DNA of 64,000 bases from Caenorhabditis remanei (Eukaryota > Nematoda > Chromadorea > Rhabditida > Rhabditidae): positions 19,034,001-19,098,000 of the forward strand of contig NC_071332.1 in assembly GCF_010183535.1 (NCBI RefSeq), read 5' to 3'. The notes beneath the pieces are model-generated. The model did no database searches. It was not told where the DNA came from and worked only from the letters and a program-made list of their open reading frames with translations. Shown piece by piece: positions 53,003 to 63,100 of this stretch. A program made the position numbers and the translations under genes. Position 1 is the stretch's first letter. Every line of letters starts with the position of its first letter.

Positions 53003-56000
53003 TTATTGTTTTCTCTCAATACGCATCATTCCGTCCGTCATCTCCATTTCGTAGAATTCATTGGTTCCTGGAATCTTTTGACGACGAATATTCGGGTTGT
53101 TTGGATCAACACGTGGATATTTCTCTTCGAACTCTTCCTGGATTTTCTGTTTCAATTCGTCAGTTGCATTATTGTAAATCGATATGTGGCAGAGTTGGAC
53201 TTGAGCACATTTTAGGAGATTCTGAAAAAATATTTTGAAAAAACCCCAAAAACGCGAAATTTCTGCCCGAAAATGATTGAAATTCCAAAGTGGCCAGTGC
53301 TGGCCGAGTTTTTCAAAAAGTTGTGTTTCTAGGCCACAGAAAGTTATTACTCGTCCGTCTCACTATAAATAAGTTGAATTTCAGAATAATTGAATTTCAG
53401 AATAAGTTGAATTTCAGAATAACGAAAATGGCGGGGAAGAACTTTCCGTGGACTAGACACCATAGTTGTACGGAATGCCATTTTCCGAAAAACCGGAATC
53501 CGGAATCCGGAACCGGAATCCGGAACCGGAATCAAAATTTTAATTTTCCGGAATCTGGAATCCGGAACCGGAATGACGAAAAAACCCGGAATTCCGGAAT
53601 TTCGGAATCCGGAATGATTTGATAAATTTGCAAGGCCAAGTCATTTTTTCGAGTGTTTTTAATGATATATAAAGTTTAAAACTACTTTTGATGTTCAAAA
53701 CCGAAAAAGAGGTAATGCAGTTGTCTTTAAAACTCAAAATAATTTTTAAAATTTAAACTTCAGAATTCCGGAAAAAAATTCAATAAAACCGGAATCCGGA
53801 ATCGGAATGAAAATTTTCATTTTCCGGAATCCGGAACCGGAACCGGAATGTCAAAAAAACCCGGAATTCCGGAATCCGGATTCCGGACAACTATGCTAGA
53901 CACACAAAAAGTTCGACCAGCACTGATTTTTTCTTTTTTCGGAGTGAAAATTCGCATTTTGGTCAGAAATTTTCAGATTTTTCATAATATTTTGTGACAT
54001 ATTCAGCGATGTTGACCAGGGCTGTGCAAATCTTTTGACCGAAAAAACAAAAAATTTCGAAAAAAAATTTCAAGAAAACTGTCGGAAAAATGAGTTTTTC
54101 AGAAGCAACAATTTTGAATTAGTGTGAAAACTGTAAATATTTTAAAGAAAGACTCCGGAAACCTGTTTTTGAGTACAAAATTAGGAAAAAATTTCAGGAA
54201 AAATCAAAAAATCACTGTTTTTTTCTTAAATTTTGAAATTTTTCATCCGAAAAGTTCTAAACCTTAATAAAATCCCATTTAATCTTCAACGCCGGTTGTC
54301 CACCGAGTGTCAGAGTGAATTTCGGACACTTGTAGAAACATTCGAATGGGAATTTCGATGGGAAGACGTGAGTCTCAAAATGAGTCATTCTCGCCGATTT
54401 GTATTGCTCTGAATCCAGAATCATTTGGATTTCATCTGCTTTCGGATCTCTCAAGAATACAGTAATCTCTTCGATTTCTCCAGGATCCAGATAGTGTAGA
54501 TCAAAGTTAGAAGAGGTGTGGATGTGTTTGACATGCAATTTTTGATTCGATTGATCTAATTCTTCGACCAATTCTCGCCAGTACTTATCAGTTCCCCCTA
54601 GAGTCAATTCCTCCAATCGAAGTTTCGGATTCTTCAATATTACCAGAGTATAAAGGAGGGGATTCCTGGAATAAAACATTTTTTAGAAAGAATTTTTATC
54701 TTTTAAATACATTTTTCGTTTCCTCTCAAATATCGATCGACGGAACGAGGCGGACATTGTCTTATGCTGAAAACTCCAATCTTCTGCAGTGTTATAAGAG
54801 AGTTTGATGAGTTCTGGATCCCAGCTGTCCACCTGAATTCGGATTCCTTTCGAAACGTTTCGCAATTCGTGTCTGTATAAAAAATTTTTTTTTTGAAATT
54901 TAGCTCAAAATATTAGCAACCCACCCCTCTTACAACTGCGCCCCACCGCAAACGAGAGAGTATCGGCGAGAGAGACGCAGAGTTTTTTCTCGCGCCTATT
55001 TTCACTATTTTTAAATGTTTTTCAAAAATTATTTTGAAAAAGAGCGAAAATAGGTCAAAAACTGTGAAAATCTGTGTCGGCGCGAAAAAAACTCTGCGTC
55101 TCTCCCGCCGATACTCTCTCGTTTGCGATGGGGCGCAATTGTAAGAGGGCGTACGCTGCTAATAGGAATTGAGGATCAAGGCTGTGCGAAAATTTTTTGA
55201 GGGGAAATATTTTCGGATAGTTTTCAAAAAAACCGTTTGAAAAATTTATGAAATTTCTACTGAAAATTTTAAGAATTAATAACAAAAATAGAGATTTTTC
55301 GATTTTTCCATTCAAGATTTTTGTCTCGGAAAAATGACAGTTTTCTTTGAGTTTTTCGGTTTTTCAGTCAAAACTTTTAGAAAAACAGTTTTTCGGGAGC
55401 GAAAATGTTGGATTTACTTGAAAACTCTAAATGTTTCAAGGACAAGCGTTGTTTTAAACCTGTTTTTAATACAAAAATAGAAAAAAATCCAGAAAACCAT
55501 TGAAAAATTAGTTTTTAAAAATTCAAAAATTTAATAAAAAGATATAGTGATTTATCGGGTTTTTCTGAATTTTTAAAAAACTTTTGTACTCAAAAACAGG
55601 TTTCACGGGGTCCTATATAGAGTTTTCATATAAATTCAAGAGTTTTGCCCCCGAAAAGGAATTGTTTTCAGACACATTTTTTTCGAATTTTTCGGAAAAA
55701 ATTTTCGCACAGCCTTGCTCCAAATATATATATACCGAGTATTTAAATCCAATTTTTTGCCGATTTTCTCGAAAATGTCATCTGGCAAATCGGTGAACGA
55801 GCTGGTCTTTGGCTCCAAACTGAAAAAAATTTCGGATTTTTTCTATGAGCTTGCCACAGTTCTTACAACTGCGCTCCACCGAAAACCCCTTGAAAAATGT
55901 CTATTTTTTTCTGAGTTTCTCAATTTCGCACACTATTTTCTTCGGTTTCGATAGAGCGCGGTTGTAAGAAGGGTGCCGTGCTAATATACCAAATTATATA

Positions 56001-56237
56001 CCTTCTATCAACATTCAAATCGAAATTCCCTTGAATAAATCTCAAAAACCAGAATTCAAACTCGGCGTACTCCATGAAGTCATTTCCCAACTTCTTACAT
56101 AATTGTTTGTGAGTCCAAAATGTGTCTCTTCTCCAGTATTCCGGAAGAGATGCGATTCGTTTCTTTACTTTTTGGAATTCTTTGAGAATTCGCTTGCGAA
56201 TTGCCAATGGATCGCTCTCGGCGGCGGTTTTAGTCAT
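53003..56237 (-). CDS. Divergent F-box A protein (367 aa, five exons, large introns)
   Basis: Exons: 56002-56237, 55736-55819, 54711-54872, 54263-54665, 53003-53221; 1104 bp in frame. HTH: K-R-I-L-K-E-F-Q-K-V ... Y-A-E-F-E-F-W-F. F-box: S-F-T-D-L-P-D-D-I-F-E-K-I-G-K-K. FTH is split by an intron at the same place as in the gene at 2661-4004, and reads L-H-Y-L-D-P-G-E-I-E-E-I-T. The tail (D-P-N-N-P-N-I-R-R-Q-K-I-P-G-T) resembles that same gene and ends R-I-E-R-K-Q. The two are the same length and clearly sister genes about 50 kb apart on opposite strands. Introns 1, 2 and 4 are swollen by palindromes and a CCGGAAT satellite. Upstream block at 56287-56346. Confidence 0.85.
53450..53890. repeat. 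CCGGAATC satellite-like repeat
   Basis: Words such as CCGGAATCCGGAACCGGAAT recur many times in two clusters (about 53490-53620 and 53760-53890), separated by unique sequence. It lies in the last intron of the gene at 53003-56237. Confidence 0.8.
54911..55166. mobile_element. 256-bp palindromic MITE
   Basis: Arms: TATTAGCAAC, TCTTACAACTGCGCCCCACC, CGAGAGAGTATCGGCG at the left, with the same words inverted at the right (CGCCGATACTCTCTCG, GGTGGGGCGCA-like, GTAAGAGG). It lies in intron 2 of the gene at 53003-56237. Confidence 0.8.
55847..55986. mobile_element. Palindromic MITE (ACCGCGCTCTACCGAAA family)
   Basis: TTACAACTGCGCTCCACCGA at the left pairs with CGATAGAGCGCGGTTGTAAG at the right. GAGTTTCTCAATTTCGCACA lies in between. 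It is a copy of the family at 19546-19688, here in intron 1 of the gene at 53003-56237. Confidence 0.75.
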
Positions 56238-56286
56238 TTTCGAAGGTTTGACACTGGAAAATGAAACATTTTCGGCACGAAAAAAG

Positions 56287-56346
56287 GTTTGCGCGTAAAA
56301 TATGATACATTGTCCGCATTGCGTACTTTGAGAACGACCGTAGTCA
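56287..56346 (-). promoter_or_regulatory. Conserved upstream block, type I, close to the start
   Basis: - strand: TGACTACGGTCGTTCTCAAA, GTACGCAATGCGGACAATGT, ATCATATTTTACGCGC. It is only ~50 bp from the ATG at 56237, the shortest distance of any type I copy. The rest of the spacer to 56774 shows a paired ACGTT motif near 56480-56500 and no gene. Confidence 0.55.
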
Positions 56347-56774
56347 AATAAAAAACAAGCAAAGAGAAATTGCATCATTCTCGATGATTTTTCTGGTCGA
56401 ATTGTTCTAATTTATTTTTAAAAGAGTTTTAGTATCAATTTTCGTGAAAAGATCTTAAAGGAGGTCTGATTTAAACCGAACGTTTTCAACGTTGTATTAA
56501 GAAAAAAACAAAATAACGAAAAGGCGAAATAACGAAAACATAAATATCTTCAATTTTATTTTTTGCTGAAATCGTGATTTTTACATTAATTTATATCGGA
56601 AAACTTTATAATTTTGAAGAGTTACTCACAGAAATAAACTTTCGACAATTTTTGCTATGAAAATAAGTTTTCGACACGAAAGTGATGGTGATAAGTAGTG
56701 GATAAGCGGAAAATGTTGAAATTTAGAAAAAAAATGGGTTAAAAGGTAAAATGAATTTGAGACAAATGAAGAAA

Positions 56775-58085
56775 TTATTGTTTCTTTTCGAGGCGAACGA
56801 ACTCCTCTCGACGTCTATAATGGTCAACTTCCACTCCATATTCAAGTTCGTAGAATTCGTTTGTTTCCGGAATCGGGTAACGACGGAGCGACGGGAAGTT
56901 CGGAACCATAGCCTCTGGTTCATTGAAATACTTCAAGATTTGACTCTGAGCGGGACGATTTTTGGAAATGTAGAGAATGCATTTTTGTACTTCACCGTAT
57001 TTCATGAGATTCTGAAAATAACGAGAGAATTGGAGACTCTTTTTTGAATTCTTGAATTCAAAAAAAAGCTAACCTTGAGAAATTTCGCTTTCAAACCGTC
57101 TGCACGTTTTCCTCCGAGTCGCAAAGTGAATCGGGGGCAATTGTAAAGAGCTTGCAATGGAAAACTAGAAGTGGCTATCGTACTGTCAATATGCATCATT
57201 TTAGCTGCTTGGCATTGCTCCGAATCAATAATTTCAAATATTTCTCTGCCTGTTTGATTTCTGAGTATGATCTCTTCGAGTACTCCGGGAATCATAAAGT
57301 GCAAATCAATTTTTGATGAATGGTAACAATTTGGAAAAATGACCTTCTTAACGTGAAGTTTCCGATTCGATTCATCCAGCTCTTCAATCAATTTCTTCCA
57401 ATTGTCATCTTCATAAATCGTCAATTCCTCCAAATGGAGTTTTGGGAGCTTCAGAATATTCATCACGAAAGAAATTGGATCCCGATTGAAACCAGGGTGG
57501 AATATGTTATTTCTATTTCGTTCAAAATTGCCCATCCAATAAAGTTCCGGTCTTGACGTCTGACAGACTCTCCAATTATTCCCTTTGCAATAGAAAATCT
57601 TAGTCACTTTTGGATCCCAGTTATCGACATGAAATCGAATATCCTTGCACACATCACGGAGTTGGAATCTGAAAAATTGATTAGATGAAAAATAAACTCC
57701 AAATTTCATTTTGCTTGTTTACCTGTCTACGATCTCCAAGTTTTCACCAATTTTCTTGAAAATTTCCAATGGCAAATCGGTGAGCGAACGGGTTTTTGGA
57801 TCAAAACTGAAAAGGACAAGTTGTGAATATTCTATATACTCTATGAGCGAACCTTTTATCATAATTCAAATCAAAATCTCCTCGAGCGAATCTTGAGAAC
57901 CAGAATTCGAATTCCGGATAATCAATGAAATCAGCTCCCAACACTTTACACAACTTTTTGTGAGCATCGAAACTCAATATTCTCCATAATTCCGGATTTG
58001 TTGCAACTTGTGCTTGTACTTTTTCGAATTCTTCGAGAATACGCCTGCGAATAGCCAATGGATTTCTCCCGGTGACTTCAGCCAT
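56775..58085 (-). CDS. Type A F-box/FTH protein (382 aa)
   Basis: Exons: 57853-58085, 57723-57806, 57074-57668, 56775-57011; 1149 bp. HTH: R-R-I-L-E-E-F-E-K-V-Q-A-Q; F-box: S-L-T-D-L-P-L-E-I-F-K-K-I-G-E-N; FTH: H-F-M-I-P-G-V-L-E-E-I-I-L-R and Y-N-C-P-R-F-T-L-R-L-G-G. Tail: Y-E-L-E-Y-G-V-E-V-D-H-Y-R-R-R-E-E-F, ending R-L-E-K-K-Q. It is well preserved and carries the type I upstream block at 58205-58280. Probable SCF substrate receptor. Confidence 0.9.
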
Positions 58086-58204
58086 TTTTACTGAAAAAAG
58101 GCGAAGTGGTTTGCTGTAATGTTTCGAAATGAACGAAAATCACGATAAAACTAATCGATGCATTTAAGGTAAAATCGGAAAGAAACACGTGGTTGAATAG
58201 TTCA

Positions 58205-58280
58205 AAAAATGATGACAATGTTTACGCGTAAAACAATGTTCATTGTCCGCATTGCGTACTTTGAAAACCACCGTGGTCAG
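58205..58280 (-). promoter_or_regulatory. Conserved upstream block, type I
   Basis: - strand: CTGACCACGGTGGTTTTCAA, AGTACGCAATGCGGACAATG, and ACATTGTTTTACGCG followed by CATTGTCATCATTTTTTGAA. It lies 120-195 bp upstream of the ATG at 58085. A paired ACGTT motif is at about 58325-58350. Confidence 0.55.
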
Positions 58281-58465
58281 TCAAAAATAATTTGTTTTGT
58301 GAAAAAAAGTCTTCACATTATAGGAATTTCAACGTTTTTAACGTATTTTTTAGTTGAAAAAGAAAACAAAAACAGAATTTATAACAAAAACAATAAGAAC
58401 AAAATAACAGCAAATTGACAGTGGTTTAACAGATAAAATGAATTAGAAACAAACAAAAAAAGAAA

Positions 58466-59823
58466 GGCGCTAAGGGAGTTGGGGGGGCCACTCAAATTTT
58501 CGAATTTTTCTTTTTTTTTGATTTTTGGCTGAAGGTGTGAGGCTGAAAGCGTGTGAGAGACACTTTTTTGTTACTTAACCTTTTTCGGTATATTTCCACA
58601 ATCGCCCCCCACTCCGGAAGGACCCCCCACGTTATGGTATCACCCCCCATCCCACAGGTTTGGGGTGTGATTCCATGGTGGGGGGTTATAACAGAGCGGG
58701 GGGTGATCATGAACTTTCGACAGTCCATGATCGCCCCCCCATGAACGGGATTGGGGGGTCATTCTGAACCCTTAGGTATATTTCCACAATCACCCCCAAT
58801 CGAGTTCACAATTGCCCCCCTACTTGTACGGTATATTATCTCCCCCCATGGGGGGCAATCATGGAATCACTATCAGAGTGGGGGAGGAAAGTGGAAGCAC
58901 TATATGTTTCCACAATTGCCCCCGCCCGGTTCGAGTAAAGACTGGATCTTTGAACCTAAGCCTAAGATCTAGAAGAATCCTAAGCCTAAGATCTAGAAGA
59001 ATCCTAAGCCTAAGATTTAGAAGAAGCCTAAGCCTAAGATTCAGAAAAAAAACCTAAGCCTGAGATTTAGAAGAAGCCTAAGCCTAAGATTCAGAAGAAG
59101 CCTAAGCCTAAGATTAAGAGAAAAACTAATCGATGAGCCTGAAAATGTGGGGGAGGAATGTGGAACTACTCCAAGTTTCCACAATCACCCCCCGTAGAGT
59201 TCACAATTGCCCCCCTATTTTTACATGGGGGGCAATTATGGAATCCTTATCAGAGTGGGGGAGGAATGTGGAACTAGTCCATGTATCCATAATCACCCCC
59301 AATAGAGTTCACACATGACCCTTACTTACCCCTAATGGTCCTTACTTGCCTCTATAACCATTCTGGAGTCTACGATAAATCGAAATAAATAAGAAATCCT
59401 AATAAAAACGAACTGCTACTTCAAACACGTGGGCCACGCGGTGCATTGAAAGGTCACGAATTTTTAAAACTGAATCGATAATGAAAGGAAAATGGGGGGT
59501 CATTCTCTACCGTGCAGGTGGGGGGCAATTGTGATAGAGGTGGGGGGTGAAAGTGAACGTACACCCCTTTTTCTTAGGCTTAGGTTTCTTAGAAATTCGG
59601 GAAAAAAAAATTGACAAAAACTATTAATTTGTCAATTTTTGTCGTTTTTTTTCATTTTTTTTCCGAATTTCCAAGAAACCTAAGCCTAAGAGAATGGTGA
59701 AAAGTGGTCCCTCACAAGAATCACACTCATTGTGTAAGCTTTCTTCCTCTTTCAGTACACTGATTCGGAATCCCCCAAAAAAATTTTTTGAGTGCCCCCC
59801 CCCCCCCCAACTCCCATAGCGCC
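58466..59823. mobile_element. 1.36-kb element with GGCGCTA inverted ends, containing G-rich copy 2
   Basis: Ends GGCGCTAAGGGAGTTGGGGG and (reversed) GGCGCTATGGGAGTTGGGGG are inverted. AAAGAAA-like sequence flanks both sides. 58587-59564 is an inverted copy of the element at 19841-20813, including repeated CCTAAGCCTAAGATTCAGAA words. 59568-59697 is a palindrome around CTTAGGCTTAGGTTTCTTAG, also in the foldback at 24295. It is inserted immediately after the stop codon of the gene ending at 59832. No transposase is recognisable. Confidence 0.75.
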
Positions 59824-59831
59824 AAAAGAAA

Positions 59832-61131
59832 TTATTGTTTTCTTTCGAGGCGAACGACCTCCTCTCGATAGTCGACATTTTCTTGATAATCAAGTTCGTA
59901 GAATTCATTTGTTCCGGGAATTTGGTATCGACGAAGCGACGGGCGGTTCGGAACCATAGCCTCCGGTTCATTGAAATGCTTCATGATTTGGCATGGAATA
60001 TCGCGACTATCTGACGGTCCGAGCATGTAGAGAACACATTTTTGTACTTCACCATATTCCATGAGCTTCTGAAAATAACTTTCCTTTGCAATGCACCAAA
60101 TTATTTTTTTTCTGAAAAAAACCTAACCTTGAGGAAATTTGCTTTCAAATCGTCTGCAGCTCCTTCGAGTCGCAAAGTGAATCGAGGGCAATTGTAAAGA
60201 GCATCCAATGGAAATTCTGAAGTGATTGTTGGACTCTCAATATACACCATTTTAGCTGCTTGACATTGCTCCGATGCAATAATTTCACAAAAATCTTCGC
60301 GTGTTGGATTCTCGATGAACAGGTTGATCTCTTCGAGTACTCCGGGAATCATATAGTGCAAATCAATTTCAGATGAATGGCTATATGGAAATTCGACCTT
60401 CATCACATAAAGTTTCCGATTTGATTCGTCCAGTCGTTTAATCAATTTCTTCCAACAGTCATATTGATCCGAAATCGTCAATTTCTCCAATCGGAGTTTC
60501 GGGAGCTTCAGCACACTCATCACGGAAGAAATAGGAATCCGTGCATTACGGCGCAGAAGGTTATTTTCATTTTGTCCAAAATGTTGTGACTTCAAATAGA
60601 TATCCCATTTATTCGCAGAACGATACCGAAATTCTCTCATATTGAGAACCCAGTTATCGACTTGAAATCGAATATCCTTGCACACATCACGGAGTTGGAA
60701 TCTGAAAAATTCGTTTATTGAATGCAACTTCTAATCAGTCCCCGACACCAATGTATTTTTTCGAATTAGAAATCTTCAAATTCGAATTTTTGGCTTACCT
60801 GTCTTCCAGCTTCAAGTATTCTCCAACTTTCTCAAAGATTTCCACCGGCAAGTCGGTGAACAAGCGAGTTTTCGGATCCAAACTGAAAATATCTTTATTT
60901 TTTTCAGATCATAATTTATTTGTGATCTAAATACCTTCTATCGTAATCCAAATCGTACTTTCCCTGGGCAAATCTCATGTACCAAAACTCGAATTCCGGA
61001 TAATCCATGAAATCTTCTCCAAACTTTCTGCATAACTTTTTGAAAGTTTCAAAAATTGGAATTCCTTCTATGAACTCATAGAGGATACAACTGCGAAGCA
61101 TTTCAGGGTCGTTTTTGATGATTTCAGTCAT
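59832..61131 (-). CDS. F-box/FTH protein, B-type HTH with A-type body (363 aa)
   Basis: Exons: 60935-61131, 60799-60882, 60128-60701, 59832-60068; 1092 bp. Exon 1 is 197 bp and reads R-S-C-I-L-Y-E-F-I-E-G ... Y-P-E-F-E-F-W-Y-M-R-F, as in B-type genes. The remaining exons are A-type: F-box L-F-T-D-L-P-V-E-I-F-E-K-V-G-E-Y, the FTH in one long exon with H-Y-M-I-P-G-V-L-E-E-I, and a tail ending R-L-E-R-K-Q. It is therefore a natural mixed gene, probably from exon exchange. A 1.36-kb element starts 9 bp after its stop, which may change its 3' UTR. Confidence 0.88.
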
Positions 61132-61189
61132 TTTTTTGGTTGTTGATTACTGAAAAATCAATGAAGAAATGAGAGGATATAAGAGAACC

Positions 61190-63000
61190 AGTCGGTTAAC
61201 GCAGCCTAACGGCTGCTCAACCTCCTTCTCTACACCACCCTTCTGGGTTTTACAGCGCCTGCGGCGCTTCTTAAATGGTTCAAACTATCGAGGTCTCAGA
61301 ATTTTCTCCTTCTCCCGGATCGTATTAATTTTCTTCACTTGTCGGTAGTTTTTGTTAGCTAAACAGCCCGTTCCGGCAAGAGGCGAGTCATCTTTCAAAT
61401 ATTAATGTCAAACTTTGGCGACAATGCTGTCTCCCTTCTCTGAATATGGCAGACTGAGACCATGTTTTAACAAATCCTCATCCTAGAAATTATTACCTTT
61501 TGAAGGTAACTGATCAACGACAAAGTTACTTATTCACAAATCACCACCACTTTTTGAGTAGTGTTTTTTCATTCAATTTATTTCTATTAAGCTTCTGACT
61601 GTTGCAACTTCTTTAATAATGGAGACATATGAAGTCTCAGAATGAATTGTACTAAACACAGCAAATGACTTTTTTGGCTTCAGACTGAGAAAGCCTTACC
61701 AACTCTTTTATTGAAGCTTAGAAATTTGGAAATTTTCCTATTCACATATTTAAAAAATTAACCTAAAGTACTACTTTTAAGTTTTTGACTGATCGGCAGC
61801 GATGCCGCCTCCCTCCCCAAAATCTTTCAAGATTGTTTCTAATATACACGGAAATCTTCTCTTCAGTCTGGTTTGATCTGAACTGTTCTGCTTTCTGATT
61901 GTTTTTCTCTAAAAGACTTCAAAGCTATTCTACATATTTCTAAGTGTGAAAGTTAGACAGCCGGTAAAAATGGAGTACAGTAATGACCATAAATCGAACA
62001 ACTTTGACCGTTTTTCAGTTAAAAATGTCCAACTTTGAAAGGGTGTCCATAAAGAGATTCTATTCCAGTTTAGATGTCCTTTGAAAACTCGAACGTCCCT
62101 TAAAACACTTAAACGTTCTTTAAAACACTTAGACGTCCCTCAAAACATTTAAACGTTCTTTGGGTCCCAAAAATGCTCAGAAATGTTTAGACGTCCCAAA
62201 ACCGTTCAGGTGTCCCTTGAAATCCCAAAATTTTATTTAACCAATTAGTCGTTCAAAAAATATTTGGACGTCCCTTAAACTTTCAAAACCAAGAGCTTGC
62301 TGTGACACCTGGAAGTAGTGATTGCCTAAAAACAAAAACGTCCTTGAATCTTGACATGATAATGGCTCAGCACCTGGGAAGTAGTGGATTCCTTAGCACA
62401 GAGACATCCAGCATCTAGCTTAAAGTTATGGAAAAAGTGCAAGCAAGCATCAGTGTGTCTATGTTTTAAGGAAACCACGTCTAAACATTTTATGGAACTT
62501 TTAAACGTTTTTTGGGACGACTAAATGTTTTTTGGGACGTTTGAACACTTGAAAGGACGTCTTTTTTTAGGGCATGACAGGGCGTTTAAGTGTTTTAAGG
62601 GACGTCTTAGTGTTTCATGGAACGTTCGAGTTTTCAAAGGATATCTAACCTGGAATAGAACCAAAAAAATTGTTTGAAACCCACGCATTTTTCCTGACAA
62701 TTTGAAGAAATGAATTCATTTGAAGAATGAAAAAGTTCTATAACTATTTTCCCCGTGAACTCCTATTTCCCTATTTCGGAAATGAAAGCCACTGAAAGGC
62801 TTGAAAACCACTTTTTCTCACGTAGTGACCTAATTTAGAACTATTTTAGCTAAAAAAATAGACGTGCATCATCCGGGACAAATTTCCAATCGATCTGTGT
62901 AAATTTCATTAAAAACGGTTCAGTACAGAAGGCGCTAGAGTCGGCGACAAACGGACAGACAGACGGATCTGTTGAATATTATTAGTAAAGATTAAGATAA
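61190..63000. repeat. Gene-free repeat DNA with a ~600-bp inverted repeat
   Basis: No convincing gene lies between 61132 and 63100. At 62060-62290 many GTCCCTTAAAACACTTAAACG-like units run one way, and at 62470-62660 they return inverted, each side bordered by CTATTCCAG and GTCCTTTGAAAACTCGAACG. The far end carries GGCGACAAACGGACAGACAG followed by AATATTATTAGTAAAGATTA, which looks like a transposon end, class unknown. 61210-61290 is a small GC-rich palindrome (CGCAGCCTAACGGCTGC, GCGCCTGCGGCGC). Confidence 0.6.
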
Positions 63001-63100
63001 CAGAAGTCGTTTCAAACGTGAAAACAAGAAAAAAATTGAAGAAAAGTGAAGAAAAACAATAGATTTTATAACAAAAACACATTAAATCAACAATTTGAAT

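Noticed and set aside
58492..58972. Open frames in G-rich repeat DNA
   Set aside because: Low-complexity coding with no domain; the same frames appear inverted in the other copy at 19.8-20.8 kb.
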